A DNA stretch of 64,000 bases from JBOZRQ01 sp050789255 (GTDB lineage Bacteria > Bacillota > Sulfobacillia > Symbiobacteriales > Symbiobacteriaceae): contig JBOZRQ010000049.1 in the NCBI GenBank assembly GCA_050789255.1, forward strand, positions 206,818-270,817. Reading direction: 5' to 3'. Shown one piece after another: positions 32,806-41,693 of this stretch. The notes beneath the pieces are model-generated. The model did no database searches, was not told where the DNA came from, and saw only the letters and a program-made list of their open reading frames with translations. A program made the translations under genes and the position numbers. Each line of letters starts with the position of its first letter. The first letter of the stretch is position 1.

Positions 32806-33076
32806 AAAAAGCTCTCGTCCCATGAAGGGACGAGAGCCTGTTCCTCCCGCGGTACCACCCTGCTTGGCCTGTTCAGCCCTGCTTTGACCGGCGATAACGG
32901 GCCGGGGCCCGGCATGAACTACTGGTGGTTCATTCATGCGGCTCAGGGGCGAGGTTCAGCCAGTCCCGCTGCCGCCTTGCACCAACCGGCGGCTCTCTGA
33001 AAGGGGGCGTGGCCTACTGAGTCCCCGTCGTAGCGTTTTACGTCATAGAATGTGCGGCCCACTAGGGGCACACGTG
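32806..33076 (-). promoter_or_regulatory. T-box riboswitch (tRNA-Leu sensing) with terminator
   Basis: On the minus strand the leader holds the conserved T-box AGGGTGGTACCGCGGGA (about 32846-32862) and then a terminator, GCTCTCGTCCC/GGGACGAGAGC followed by TTTTTGG (32806-32837). Stem I spans about 32941-33040, and a CTC leucine codon at 32951-32953, followed by G and the CCCC base-stem strand, is the probable specifier. Uncharged tRNA-Leu would favour the antiterminator. The T-box and terminator are certain by sequence; the specifier is my inference. Confidence 0.92.
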
Positions 33077-33082
33077 AGTAAT

Positions 33083-33111
33083 ATTATGGGTCACGTCCCG
33101 GTCAAAGTCAA
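33083..33111 (-). promoter_or_regulatory. Sigma-A promoter of leuS
   Basis: On the minus strand TTGACT and CATAAT are separated by 17 bases. The -35 box overlaps the last codons of the upstream gamma-lyase gene. Transcription would start near 33076, at the 5' end of the T-box leader. Confidence 0.75.
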
Positions 33112-34322
33112 GTCAGGGAGAGATTCGCCAGTTTAGCACTCACCCGGAGAGCCGCTTCCAGGTCGGCAATGATATCCGCCGGATCCTCCAGACCGACGCT
33201 CAGGCGGACCAGCCCGTCCGAAATGCCCATGACCGCCCGCTGCTCGGCGGGCACCACCGAGTGGGTCATGGAGGCCGGGTGCTGAATCAGGGTATCAGCA
33301 TCGCCAAGGCTGACGGCGACCTGGCAGAGTTCAACGTGATTCATCAACTGTCGGCCGGCCTCCAGGCCGCCCTTCAGCTCGAAGGCCATGATCCCGCCCG
33401 GGCCGTCCATTTGCAGGCGGGCCAGGTCGTACTGCTCGAAGCTCGGAAGCCCCGGATAGTAGACCTTGCTGACCGCCGGGTGACGCTCCAGGAACTCGGC
33501 GACCCGCATGGCGTTCTCGCAGTGGCGGTCGAGCCGGACGTGCAGCGTCTTGAGGCCACGCAGCAGGAGCCAGGCATCGAAGGGGGCGATCACCGCGCCT
33601 ACGTTCTTCAGCGTTGTCATCCGGACCTCGTCAATGAATGCCTTGCTGCCAACCGCGATGCCGGCGATCACATCCCCGTGGCCGCCGATATACTTGGTCG
33701 CGCTGTGGACGACCACGTCGGCGCCGAGCGCCAGCGGGCGCTGCAAATAAGGGCTCATGAAGGTGTTGTCCACCACCAGGGAGATCCCCCGCCCATGGCA
33801 GATGGCGGCCAGCGCACGGATGTCTGCCAGCTTCATCGTCGGGTTTGCCGGGGTTTCCAGCACCAAAACCCGTGTATTGGGCTTGATCGCCGCTTCCACC
33901 GCTGTCAGGTCGGAGCAGTCGACCGGGGTTGCTTCCACGCCAAAGCGGCCAAGCACCTCGTGCAGGAAGGCGTAGGTGCAGCCGTAGATCGCATCGCCGT
34001 AGATGACGTGGTCGCCGGCCTTGACCAGCGCCATCAGCACAGCCGAGATGGCGCCCATGCCAGAACCGAAGGCCAGGGCCGCCTCGCCGCGCTCCAGGTC
34101 GGCCATCTTCTCCTCCAGGGCGGCCTGCGTCGGGTTGCCAAGGCGGGTGTAGATATAGCCCGGTTCGGTGCCGGCAAAGCGGGCGGCGCCCTGCTCGGCG
34201 CTCGCGAAGACGAAGGTGGAGGTCTGGTAGATCGGCGTGGTCAGGGCGCCGGTAGCGGGATCAGGCTGCTGGCCGGCATGTACACAGCGTGTGGCCACAC
34301 CGTGGTTCTTCTGCGTCTTCAT
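33108..34322 (-). CDS. Methionine gamma-lyase / Cys-Met metabolism PLP enzyme
   Basis: This PLP enzyme of 404 residues belongs to the trans-sulfuration family. GYIYTRLGNPT, VVDNTFMSPYLQRPLALGAD and the PLP lysine in HSATKYIGGHGD are diagnostic. The segment IYGCTYAFLH carries the cysteine typical of methionine gamma-lyase, so breakdown of methionine to methanethiol, 2-oxobutyrate and ammonia is the best call; cystathionine gamma-synthase or -lyase is the alternative. GGAGGTGCCCT precedes the ATG. A sigma-54 promoter and an adjacent sigma-54 activator suggest inducible catabolism. Confidence 0.88.
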   Translation of the reverse strand: MKTQKNHGVATRCVHAGQQPDPATGALTTPIYQTSTFVFASAEQGAARFAGTEPGYIYTRLGNPTQAALEEKMADLERGEAALAFGSGMGAISAVLMALVKAGDHVIYGDAIYGCTYAFLHEVLGRFGVEATPVDCSDLTAVEAAIKPNTRVLVLETPANPTMKLADIRALAAICHGRGISLVVDNTFMSPYLQRPLALGADVVVHSATKYIGGHGDVIAGIAVGSKAFIDEVRMTTLKNVGAVIAPFDAWLLLRGLKTLHVRLDRHCENAMRVAEFLERHPAVSKVYYPGLPSFEQYDLARLQMDGPGGIMAFELKGGLEAGRQLMNHVELCQVAVSLGDADTLIQHPASMTHSVVPAEQRAVMGISDGLVRLSVGLEDPADIIADLEAALRVSAKLANLSLT

Positions 34323-34363
34323 AGGGCACCTCCGAATGTCGTTGGTGTACGCCTATTCAACAC

Positions 34364-34379
34364 TGCAAAACTTGTGCCA
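34364..34379 (-). promoter_or_regulatory. Sigma-54 (-24/-12) promoter of the gamma-lyase gene
   Basis: On the minus strand TGGCACAAGTTTTGCA matches the sigma-54 consensus, with GG and GC exactly 10 bases apart. Transcription should start near 34353, about 30 bases before the gene start. The adjacent gene encodes a sigma-54 enhancer-binding protein. Confidence 0.85.
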
Positions 34380-34383
34380 AAGC

Positions 34384-34407
34384 AAAAAGCCCGCCGTGGC
34401 GGGCTTT
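34384..34407 (-). terminator. Rho-independent terminator of the activator gene
   Basis: GCCCGCC pairs with GGCGGGC and is followed on the minus strand by TTTTTGC. It separates the activator gene from the sigma-54 promoter, so gamma-lyase must be transcribed from its own promoter. Confidence 0.8.
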
Positions 34408-34419
34408 CACTGCATACGA

Positions 34420-34459
34420 GCGGCACGATTTCGTTCCACGCGGCAAGTTTTCGTTCCAC
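34420..34459 (-). promoter_or_regulatory. Tandem 20-bp repeats, probable activator-binding site (UAS)
   Basis: Two head-to-tail 20-bp units (34420-34439 and 34440-34459) share GTGGAACGAAA and GCCGC and differ at only three positions. They end just at the activator gene stop and lie 41 to 80 bases upstream of the sigma-54 promoter, where enhancer-binding proteins usually bind. Confidence 0.7.
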
Positions 34460-35980
34460 TCAGTCACTCAGGAGGTGCGAAAGACCCAGGCGATGCGCCC
34501 GGTTGAGGATGGTCGTGTGGGAGACCCCGAGGGCCTGGGCCGCCCGGCGGGCGCTCCCTGTACGGGCCAGGGTCTCGGAAAGAATCTGCCGCTCGACCTC
34601 GGCCAGCCGCTCCTTCAGGCTGCCCTGGGAAAGGGCCGCCGCAACGGGCGCCGCCTCAAGCATCAGGTGCTCGGGGGCGATCTCTCCGCTGCCCGCCAGG
34701 GCCATCGCCCGCTCCACGGCGTTCTCCAGCTCGCGCACGTTCCCGGGCCACGGGTGCTCCCGCAGGCGGCGCCGGGCTTCGGCCGTCAGGTCGGGCACGG
34801 GGCGCCCCAACCGCTGGGCCCAGCGCTGGAGCATCAGGTCAACCAGTGCGTCGATATCCTCCCGGCGCTCCCGCAGGGGCGGAATCACAATGGGAATGAC
34901 GTTGAGCCGGTAGTAGAGATCGTCACGGAACTGGCGCTCGGCCACCATCGACCGCAGGTTCCGGTTGGTCGCAGCGATGATCCGGATGTCCACCGGGATC
35001 TCCTCCCGGCCGCCCACCCGGCGGACCCGCCCCTCCTGGAGCACCCGGAGCAGTTTGGCCTGCAGATGCCCGGGGAGTTCGCCAATCTCATCAAGGAAGA
35101 CGGTGCCCCCACCTGCGAACTCGAAGATTCCCTGCTTGCCGCCCCGCTTGGCGCCGGTGAAGCTGCCCTCCTCGTACCCGAACAGCTCGCTCTCCAGGAG
35201 CGACTCGGGCAGGGCAGCGCAGTTGATGGGCACAAACGGGCCGGCTGCCCGTGCGCTCTCACCGTGGATCGCCCGGGCAAAGATCTCCTTGCCGGTGCCG
35301 CTCTCCCCCTGCAGGAGCACGGTGGCGTCGACCCGGCTGGCGGCCTTGGCCAGTCGCACCACCTCGGTCATGAGCCGGCTGGCGGAGGTGATCTCCGCGA
35401 AGCCGATCGTCTGTGGCTTGGTCAGGGTATGTACCAGGGCCCGGGCCTGCTGGATCGACTTGAGCACCAGCACCATGCCGCCAGGCTCCCCGAGCGGTCG
35501 GCTCGAAACGATGTAGTGGAGGGCGCCCCGTGGGGTCTTCACCCGGACCTCCTCATTGTCGAACCGGGCCGCATCCCGCAGCAGGCGGTCGGTGCCCAGC
35601 ACCTCGGCAGCCGGCCGGCCCACGGCACGCTCGACCGGCAGGGCGAGAATCTGCGCGGCTGCGGGGTTCAGGCTGGCCACCTGCCCGCCGGCCCGGACCA
35701 CCAGGACACCGTCGCTCACAGCCTCAAGGACGGCGTCGACCTCCCGCTGCTTCTCCTCCTGGGGCAACAGGGCGACGGGCTCCACCGAGAGCACTCCCGG
35801 CAGCTGGAGCACCCGGTGCCGCACCTCCTCCCCCAGCGGGCCCTCCAGGCGAAGGAAGCCAAGGCCGGGCAAAACCTCCATGGCGCCAATATCGATGCGG
35901 GCGCCCGAAACGACTGTAAGGATGTCCAACAGCATACCTACCCGGTTTTCGGTGGCGATGCGCCAGCGGCTTGTCATCAT
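34460..35980 (-). CDS. TyrR-like sigma-54 enhancer-binding regulator (ACT-PAS-AAA+-HTH)
   Basis: This activator has 506 residues. An N-terminal ACT-like domain (about 1-75) and a PAS domain (about 80-185) precede the AAA+ core, with Walker A GESGTGKE, the sigma-54 contact loop GSFTGA, Walker B GGTVFLDEIGEL and the arginine region RFRDDLYYRLNV. The Fis/TyrR-type HTH (ARRAAQALGVSHTTILNRAHRLG) closes the protein. The ACT domain suggests amino acid sensing. The contact loop has Ser in place of the usual Ala (GAFTGA). The likely target is the gamma-lyase promoter downstream. Confidence 0.9.
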   Translation of the reverse strand: MMTSRWRIATENRVGMLLDILTVVSGARIDIGAMEVLPGLGFLRLEGPLGEEVRHRVLQLPGVLSVEPVALLPQEEKQREVDAVLEAVSDGVLVVRAGGQVASLNPAAAQILALPVERAVGRPAAEVLGTDRLLRDAARFDNEEVRVKTPRGALHYIVSSRPLGEPGGMVLVLKSIQQARALVHTLTKPQTIGFAEITSASRLMTEVVRLAKAASRVDATVLLQGESGTGKEIFARAIHGESARAAGPFVPINCAALPESLLESELFGYEEGSFTGAKRGGKQGIFEFAGGGTVFLDEIGELPGHLQAKLLRVLQEGRVRRVGGREEIPVDIRIIAATNRNLRSMVAERQFRDDLYYRLNVIPIVIPPLRERREDIDALVDLMLQRWAQRLGRPVPDLTAEARRRLREHPWPGNVRELENAVERAMALAGSGEIAPEHLMLEAAPVAAALSQGSLKERLAEVERQILSETLARTGSARRAAQALGVSHTTILNRAHRLGLSHLLSD

Positions 35981-35990
35981 TGCTTCCCCC

Positions 35991-36019
35991 TTGACGGGTC
36001 AGGGCTCTCCTCCTACTAT
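35991..36019 (+). promoter_or_regulatory. Sigma-A promoter of the two-component operon
   Basis: TTGACG and TACTAT are separated by 17 bases, 34 bases before the kinase start and divergent from the activator gene. Confidence 0.7.
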
Positions 36020-36053
36020 AGCAGAAGTTATACAATTCAAGGGGCTGGTAAAA

Positions 36054-37274
36054 TTGCAGCCGGTCGCAGCACGCCGCTTCGGCCCCGTCGTGGAAATCTC
36101 GAAGCTTTTGATGATGATCGCCAGCTACCTCCCTTACGCCGTCCTCCGCGAAGCCGAAGCCATGGGAAACGCCCGCTGGCTGCTGGTGGGCATCGGCGCA
36201 TACCTGTGTGTCGCCATGCTCGTGCGCAACCTGGCGCTGGAGAGCCGCCTGCCGGAGTGGGGCCGCTGGGTGTGGCTCGCCTTCGACTACGCCCTCTGGT
36301 GGTTCGGGCAGTCCCTCAACCACTGGGACATCCCCACCCTGTTCGCCGGCTTTGCCATGATGGCGGACGCCACCCTGATGGGCTGGCGATGGCTGCGCGG
36401 GCTGATCGCTTACGCCATGACCGGCAGCCTCCTGATGATGGGACCCTTTATGGCCGGCGCCCGGGAAGGGCGCAACTTCTGGGTCCACTGGTTCGTCGTG
36501 CTCGCGCCCGCCATGTTTCTGATTTACGGGATGGTCTACCTGGCCTGCCGCATGCTCGAGGAGCGCGACGAGGCGAACCGGGCCCGCAAGGAGGCCGAGT
36601 TGGCCAACGCTCACCTGCGGGAGTACGCCGGGCAGGTGGAAGACCTGGCCGTCCTACGGGAGCGCAACCGACTGGCCCGTGAGGTGCATGACACCGTAGC
36701 CCACGGCTTCACAGGGATGATCATGCAGCTTGAGGCGGTCACCCGCTTGATGAAGAAGCACCCGGACCAGGCTGAACAGGCGCTGCTGGCCGTTCAGGAC
36801 CAGGCGCGGGACAGCCTCGCTGAGATTCGCCGGTCCGTCCATGCCCTGCGCCCCCTGCAGATGGAGAACCGCAAGGGCGTGGCGGCGCTGAAGCGCCTTG
36901 TGGAGGAGTACTCCGGCACCACCGGCGTCAAGACGGACCTTGTGGTAGAGGGCATCCCGGTGGAACTGCCGGCCGGGCACGACCTCTGCCTCTACCGTAC
37001 GGCCCAGGAGGGCCTCACCAACGCCTTCCGGCACGGCCGGGCCACCCGGGCCCGGCTGCGCGTGACCTTCACCCCGGACGCCGTCATCGCCATTGTGGAG
37101 GATAACGGCCGGACTCTGCCACCGTCGTACCAGCCCGGCCTGGGAATCGTGGGGATCCGGGAACGTGCGGAGGTCCTGGGCGGCAAGGTCCAGGCCGGCC
37201 CTGCGGCCACCGGCGGCTTCGTCCTGCAACTTACTCTGCCGCTGACACAACCGGGAGGTGCAGTAACCGCATGA
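36054..37274 (+). CDS. NarL-system sensor histidine kinase (HisKA_3 type)
   Basis: This kinase of 406 residues has about five transmembrane helices (about 20-165), a short coiled coil (NRARKEAELANAHLRE) and a HisKA_3 domain with the phosphoacceptor in REVHDTVAHGFTG. The HATPase part shows RTAQEGLTNAFRHG and GLGIVGIRERAE. It resembles DesK/LiaS-type membrane kinases. I chose TTG at 36054, 9 bases after AAGGGG; no better site is seen. It overlaps the regulator gene by 4 bases. The signal sensed is unknown. Confidence 0.87.
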   Translation: MQPVAARRFGPVVEISKLLMMIASYLPYAVLREAEAMGNARWLLVGIGAYLCVAMLVRNLALESRLPEWGRWVWLAFDYALWWFGQSLNHWDIPTLFAGFAMMADATLMGWRWLRGLIAYAMTGSLLMMGPFMAGAREGRNFWVHWFVVLAPAMFLIYGMVYLACRMLEERDEANRARKEAELANAHLREYAGQVEDLAVLRERNRLAREVHDTVAHGFTGMIMQLEAVTRLMKKHPDQAEQALLAVQDQARDSLAEIRRSVHALRPLQMENRKGVAALKRLVEEYSGTTGVKTDLVVEGIPVELPAGHDLCLYRTAQEGLTNAFRHGRATRARLRVTFTPDAVIAIVEDNGRTLPPSYQPGLGIVGIRERAEVLGGKVQAGPAATGGFVLQLTLPLTQPGGAVTA

Positions 37275-37957
37275 GCATTCGCGTTGTACTCGTTGATGAT
37301 ACCCGCATGTTTCGGGATGGCCTTCGCCTGGTGATCGACCTGGAGGATGACATGACCGTCGTCGGTGTCGCCGGTAACGGCGCCGAGGGCGTGGAGACGG
37401 TGCGCCGGCTCCAGCCGGACATCGTGCTGATGGATATCCGCATGCCGGTCATGGACGGCGTGGAGGCGACCCGGCGCATCAAGGCGGAGTGGCCGCAGAT
37501 TCATGTGGTGATCCTCACCACCTACTCCGACGATGAGTTCATCTTTGAGGGGCTCAAGGCCGGCGCCGTGGGCTACATGGTCAAGGACCTGCCCGCCAGC
37601 GAGCTGGTTCAGGCCCTGCGCACCGTGCATCAGGGCGGGGCGCTGATCCCGCCCGCCATCGCAGCCAGGCTGGTGGCCGAGTACGCCCGCATCGCTGCGG
37701 GCGGCGCCCCTTCTGCACCGGCCGTGCCTGCGGCCGCTTCCGACGATGCTCGGCCACGGGTCGCCGATCTTACCCCCCGGGAGACCGAGATCCTGAAGTT
37801 GGTCGCCCGCGGCCTCTCTAACAAGGAGATTGCGGACCATCTCTACCTCAGCGAGGGTACGGTCAAGAACTACGTCAGCAGCGTCTTCTCCAAGCTGCAC
37901 GCCCGGGATCGGGCGCAGGCGATCTCCCTGGCGCTGCGCCAGGGGCTGGTGGACTGA
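37271..37957 (+). CDS. NarL/LuxR-family response regulator
   Basis: This response regulator has 228 residues. The receiver domain has DD (9-10), phosphoacceptor Asp55 in VLMDIRMPVMDG and Lys in VKDLPASE. The C-terminal LuxR-type HTH reads LTPRETEILKLVARGLSNKEI then LYLSEGTVKNYVS. An Ala/Pro-rich linker joins the two. The ATG overlaps the kinase stop (ATGA). A terminator follows at 37983, so the operon has just these two genes. Confidence 0.93.
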   Translation: MSIRVVLVDDTRMFRDGLRLVIDLEDDMTVVGVAGNGAEGVETVRRLQPDIVLMDIRMPVMDGVEATRRIKAEWPQIHVVILTTYSDDEFIFEGLKAGAVGYMVKDLPASELVQALRTVHQGGALIPPAIAARLVAEYARIAAGGAPSAPAVPAAASDDARPRVADLTPRETEILKLVARGLSNKEIADHLYLSEGTVKNYVSSVFSKLHARDRAQAISLALRQGLVD

Positions 37958-37982
37958 TTCCAGTCACGTGACCCAAGTCATA

Positions 37983-38017
37983 GGGGCGCCCGGCTAACAG
38001 CCAGGGCGCCCCCTTTT
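37983..38017 (+). terminator. Rho-independent terminator of the two-component operon
   Basis: GGGGCGCCC pairs with GGGCGCCCC and is followed by TTTT on the plus strand, 26 bases past the regulator stop. Confidence 0.85.
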
Positions 38018-38115
38018 CATCTATGACCGACACGATGACCGCTGGCACTTCGGGCGCGTTGTCATCCCCGATAAGATAAGGCCATGACGTATCGCTACTC
38101 GAGGAGATGACCTGC

Positions 38116-38961
38116 TTGGCCCTGGAGAACACCCTGACCCGCACCACCGACCGACCGCAGTTCCGGCTCGCCGGCGAGACCCACACCGCTACCTTCCTCC
38201 GCATCGTGCTCCTGTATGGCATCAACCTGGTCATGCTCGCCGCCCTTGTCCTGCCGATCCGGCAGTACGTCCAGCCGATGGGTCCGCAAACGCCCTGGTT
38301 CGCCTGGGCGATCGCCCTGGCCTGGAGCCCGGTCTTCATGCTGGGCCAGGCCATGATCTCCTACCGCTGGATCGACCGGCGCCCGCTCTCCGAGCTGCCG
38401 CTGGGTTTTGACCGGAAGGCTGCGCAGACCGCCGTCTGGGGTTCGTTGCTCGCCCTGGCCCTGCTGCTAGCGTATGTGGGCATTACGCAGGTCACTGGTG
38501 TCACGACATGGCACTGGAACCCCGGTTTCGCCCCTGCTGCAACCATCCTTGCCGCCCTGGTCACAGCCTCGGCTGGCATCGGTGAGGAGTTCCTGTTCCG
38601 CGGCTACGTCGACCGGACGTTGGGTCACTACGGCCCCAAGGTGTCGGCGATCCTGGGTGCCGCTGTCTTCGCCATCGCCCACATGTTCACCGGCCGCGTC
38701 AACCCGATCGATCAGCTGGCGCTCTTTCTGCATGGCTATCTCTTCGTGACGATCTACCGCCGCACCAAGTCGATCTGGCCGAGCCTGATTATCCACTTCG
38801 TCTACAACGGCCTGACCTCGCTGATCTGGACCGGCGACGCCAACACCGCGCTGCTCGGCTTCGACGGCTCGCTCGGCTGGACCAAGTGGGCTTTCAAGGC
38901 TGCGATGGTGATCCCGTTCTTCCTTCTGGTCCGGGTGATCTACGGCAAGGAGCGGGACTAG
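38116..38961 (+). CDS. CPBP family intramembrane metalloprotease
   Basis: This protein of 281 residues has about seven to eight transmembrane helices. Catalytic motifs of the CPBP (Abi/CaaX-protease-like) family are present: GEEFLFRGYVDR, then AIAHMF with an active-site His, and HFVYNG. Members may process prenylated or signal peptides, or give bacteriocin self-immunity; the substrate is unknown. I chose TTG at 38116, 9 bases after GAGGAG; ATG at 38107 abuts the site. It stands alone between two terminators. Confidence 0.88.
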   Translation: MALENTLTRTTDRPQFRLAGETHTATFLRIVLLYGINLVMLAALVLPIRQYVQPMGPQTPWFAWAIALAWSPVFMLGQAMISYRWIDRRPLSELPLGFDRKAAQTAVWGSLLALALLLAYVGITQVTGVTTWHWNPGFAPAATILAALVTASAGIGEEFLFRGYVDRTLGHYGPKVSAILGAAVFAIAHMFTGRVNPIDQLALFLHGYLFVTIYRRTKSIWPSLIIHFVYNGLTSLIWTGDANTALLGFDGSLGWTKWAFKAAMVIPFFLLVRVIYGKERD

Positions 38962-39082
38962 CGTGCTCCAACCCTACCCACCCGCAAGCGGACGGAACGA
39001 CTCGCAACGCCAGCCGTAGTGTGCAAGAACTGCTGCGGCAACGCCGTGCACAGTTTAGCACCCCCTCAGACGATGATAAGGC

Positions 39083-39112
39083 AAAAAAGGCCGAGCGGAT
39101 GGCCGCTCGGCT
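39083..39112 (-). terminator. Rho-independent terminator of the PBP1 gene
   Basis: CCGAGCGG pairs with CCGCTCGG and is followed on the minus strand by TTTTTTGCC, just beyond the gene stop. Confidence 0.85.
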
Positions 39113-39120
39113 TCGCCTTT

Positions 39121-41508
39121 CTAGCGCTGTGAATCCGTCTGCACATCGGGAGTGCCGTTGCCGGGCGCCGGCTTTACCGGGGCCGGCATGAACGGCAGCT
39201 TCGGCAGCAACTGCTCCCAGAAGGAGACAGGCTGGCACGTCACCGTCGGCAGCTCGTTGACCGCGTCCTGCGGGACGTACTTGGGGTTCGTCGGCTCGGT
39301 GGGATGCAGCACCCGGGGCTGCGGCCGCTGAATGAAGACCCGCTCCACAGGTGTGCCTGCGCAGCCGGGCTGCCACAGCTGCCACTGGGTCGTGGCCGAC
39401 TTCTTATCGGGGCTCTGAACCGTCACCTGGACCGCCTTCGCCTTGACCAGCAGGTGGCCGGCGGTCTTCGGTTCGGTGCCCTTAATGAAGAGCTCGGAGA
39501 CCACCTGATCCTTAGGCGTCAGCTCGTTGGGCAGCATGCCCGTCTGGCGGCTGACGGCCACCGAGACGACATCGGCGGGGCGGCCCCAGTCGGCCGGACG
39601 CTGCGTCACAGCCTGATTCATGAACTGATTCCACGTCTTGACCGGCACGAAGGCCCCCGTCCACTTCAGGTGGTTGTCCGGGTTGTCGTAGCCGTTCCAC
39701 ACCGTGACCACCAGGTCGGGCGTGAAGCCGACGAACCAGCCATCGCGGTTGTCCTCGGTGGTGCCGGTCTTGCCGGCCGCCGGCCAGCCCTTGAAGCCGC
39801 CGGTGAAGCCATAGGCGGTGCCCTTCTTGATGACGTCCTTCATCATGTCGATCATCAGGTAGGCGACCGAGGGCTTTACGACCGTCCGCTTCTGCGGGTG
39901 GGCCTCGAACAGCACGTCGCCGTCCCGGTCGACGATCTTCTGGATCACCACGGGCTCAACACGGGTGCCCATGTTGGCCAGGGCGCCGAACGCAGTGGTC
40001 ATGTCGAGGACCGTAGTGCCCTTGGAGACGCCACCGAGGGCGAGCGCCAGGTGCTCGTCCTCCTTGGTAATGGTGGTCAGGCCGAAGCGACGGGCCATCT
40101 CGGCGGCCTTTTCCGGGCCGCCGGCCGCCTGCATCGCACGCACCGCCATGGGGTTGATCGACTGCTCGACGCCGTACCGCATCGGCTTGAGGCCAAGGTA
40201 GCGGAAGTCGTAGTTCTGCGGCCAGACCGTCTTCTTGTCGGTGGTCAGCATCACCGGGGCGTCATCAAGGATCGTCGCCGGGCTAAGGCCGCTCTCCAGG
40301 GCGGGCATGTACGCCACCAACGGCTTGATCGCCGACCCGGGCTGGCGCAGGGCGTCGGTGGCCCGGTTGAACTCCAGGGCGCCCTCCCGGTCCCGGCCGC
40401 CCACGATCGCCAGCACCTCACCGGTCTTGGGATTCATGGCGACCATCGCCGCCTGGGGCTGCGGGGTCTTGCCGGTCAGCCCGTACTCCTTGTCTGCCTG
40501 GGCCATCTGGTCGGCCACAGCCTTCTCGGCCGCCGCCTGCAGCTTCGGGTCCATCGTGGTGTAGACCTTCAGGCCGGCCTTAGCGATGTTCTCGACCTTG
40601 GTCAGATCGATGCCGTACTTCTTGGCCAGGTCGGGCTTGGTGTCATGGAGGATGTTGATCACGTAGTCTGTGAAGTGGTTGCCTTCCTGAACGGTTGACT
40701 CAGCAGCAATCTTGCCCAGCTTCGGCTTCTCAGCCTTGGCCTGCTCGAACTGCTGCTCGGTAATGAACGCTTCCTTCAGCATCGCGCTGAGCACCAGGTT
40801 CCGGCGGTCGATCGAGTCGTCCATGTGCTCATACGGATCGAAGTAGCTCGGCCCGTTAATCATGCCGGCGAGCTGGGCCGCCTCGGCGACGGTCAGGTCC
40901 TTCACCTCCTTGGCGAAGAAGGACTTGGCTGCCGCTTCGATACCGTATGCCCCCTGACCGAAGTAAACCTCGTTCAGGTACATCTCCAGGATCTCGTCCT
41001 TGGTATAGTGGCGCTCCAACTGAATCGCCACCCACGCCTCCTGGATCTTGCGCTTCACGGTGATCTCCTGGCTGTTGAGGAAGCCTTGCCGGGCAAGCTG
41101 CTGGGTGATGGTGCTTCCACCCTCCAGCCGACCTCCGGGCAGCTTCAGGAAGTAGAGCGTCGAGCGCCAAACCGCGCGGGCAGTGCCGCGCACGTTAATG
41201 CCCTTGTGCTCTTCAAAGGTGGGATCCTCAATGGCAATGAAGGCGTTGCGGACGTGCTCGGGCACATCCTTCAGCTTGAGCGGCGTCCGGTTCTCACCAG
41301 CGTGGAGCCGGTAAGCCTCCTTGCCGTCGCGATCGTAGATCAACGTGGATGTATCCCACTGCAGGCGGGTCACATCGGGTGCGGATGCGACCACACCGCA
41401 ACCGGCTACCACAGCGCTCGCCAGGACTAGGAAGATCGCCAGGCCAACCGCGCCCAGCGAGACCCGCCAAGCCGAGCGCTTTCGCTTTGGTTCCTGCTTT
41501 GCAGTCAT
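39121..41508 (-). CDS. Bifunctional class A penicillin-binding protein (PBP1A family)
   Basis: This protein of 795 residues builds and cross-links peptidoglycan. A basic tail and one N-terminal membrane helix (about 14-36) precede the glycosyltransferase domain (EDPTFEEHKGINV, GGSTITQQLARQ, KRKIQEAWVAIQLE, NEVYFGQGAYGIEAA). The transpeptidase has the active-site Ser in QPGSAIKPL, SIN, and KTG in GKTGTTEDNRDGWFVG. A Pro-rich C-terminal tail follows. I chose ATG at 41508, 6 bases after GAGGTG. Confidence 0.95.
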   Translation of the reverse strand: MTAKQEPKRKRSAWRVSLGAVGLAIFLVLASAVVAGCGVVASAPDVTRLQWDTSTLIYDRDGKEAYRLHAGENRTPLKLKDVPEHVRNAFIAIEDPTFEEHKGINVRGTARAVWRSTLYFLKLPGGRLEGGSTITQQLARQGFLNSQEITVKRKIQEAWVAIQLERHYTKDEILEMYLNEVYFGQGAYGIEAAAKSFFAKEVKDLTVAEAAQLAGMINGPSYFDPYEHMDDSIDRRNLVLSAMLKEAFITEQQFEQAKAEKPKLGKIAAESTVQEGNHFTDYVINILHDTKPDLAKKYGIDLTKVENIAKAGLKVYTTMDPKLQAAAEKAVADQMAQADKEYGLTGKTPQPQAAMVAMNPKTGEVLAIVGGRDREGALEFNRATDALRQPGSAIKPLVAYMPALESGLSPATILDDAPVMLTTDKKTVWPQNYDFRYLGLKPMRYGVEQSINPMAVRAMQAAGGPEKAAEMARRFGLTTITKEDEHLALALGGVSKGTTVLDMTTAFGALANMGTRVEPVVIQKIVDRDGDVLFEAHPQKRTVVKPSVAYLMIDMMKDVIKKGTAYGFTGGFKGWPAAGKTGTTEDNRDGWFVGFTPDLVVTVWNGYDNPDNHLKWTGAFVPVKTWNQFMNQAVTQRPADWGRPADVVSVAVSRQTGMLPNELTPKDQVVSELFIKGTEPKTAGHLLVKAKAVQVTVQSPDKKSATTQWQLWQPGCAGTPVERVFIQRPQPRVLHPTEPTNPKYVPQDAVNELPTVTCQPVSFWEQLLPKLPFMPAPVKPAPGNGTPDVQTDSQR

Positions 41509-41642
41509 GGTCCTCACCTCAACTTCTTATAGTTATACGTACAGTGAAGACTGGGTATCACCGTCGAGTGTACGCTAAATTCGATTTTAACGTCAACGAT
41601 CACTATGTGGGTGGCATGGAAAGAACCCCGCGCGCAGGAAAC

Positions 41643-41678
41643 GAAAACCCCGACGCTACCAAGAGGTAACGTCGGGGT
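41643..41678 (-). terminator. Rho-independent terminator after rsfS
   Basis: ACCCCGACGTTACC pairs with GGTAGCGTCGGGGT on the minus strand and is followed by TTTTCG. It ends the rplU-to-rsfS run of genes. Confidence 0.85.
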
Positions 41679-41693
41679 CGCGATTGTGAACCC

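Noticed and set aside
30810..32825. A 671-codon open frame on the plus strand
   Set aside because: It is antisense to leuS, which is certain by its motifs; the frame stays open because of GC bias at third codon positions.
34475..36682. A 735-codon open frame on the plus strand
   Set aside because: It is antisense to the sigma-54 activator and then overlaps the sensor kinase in another frame; no domain is seen.
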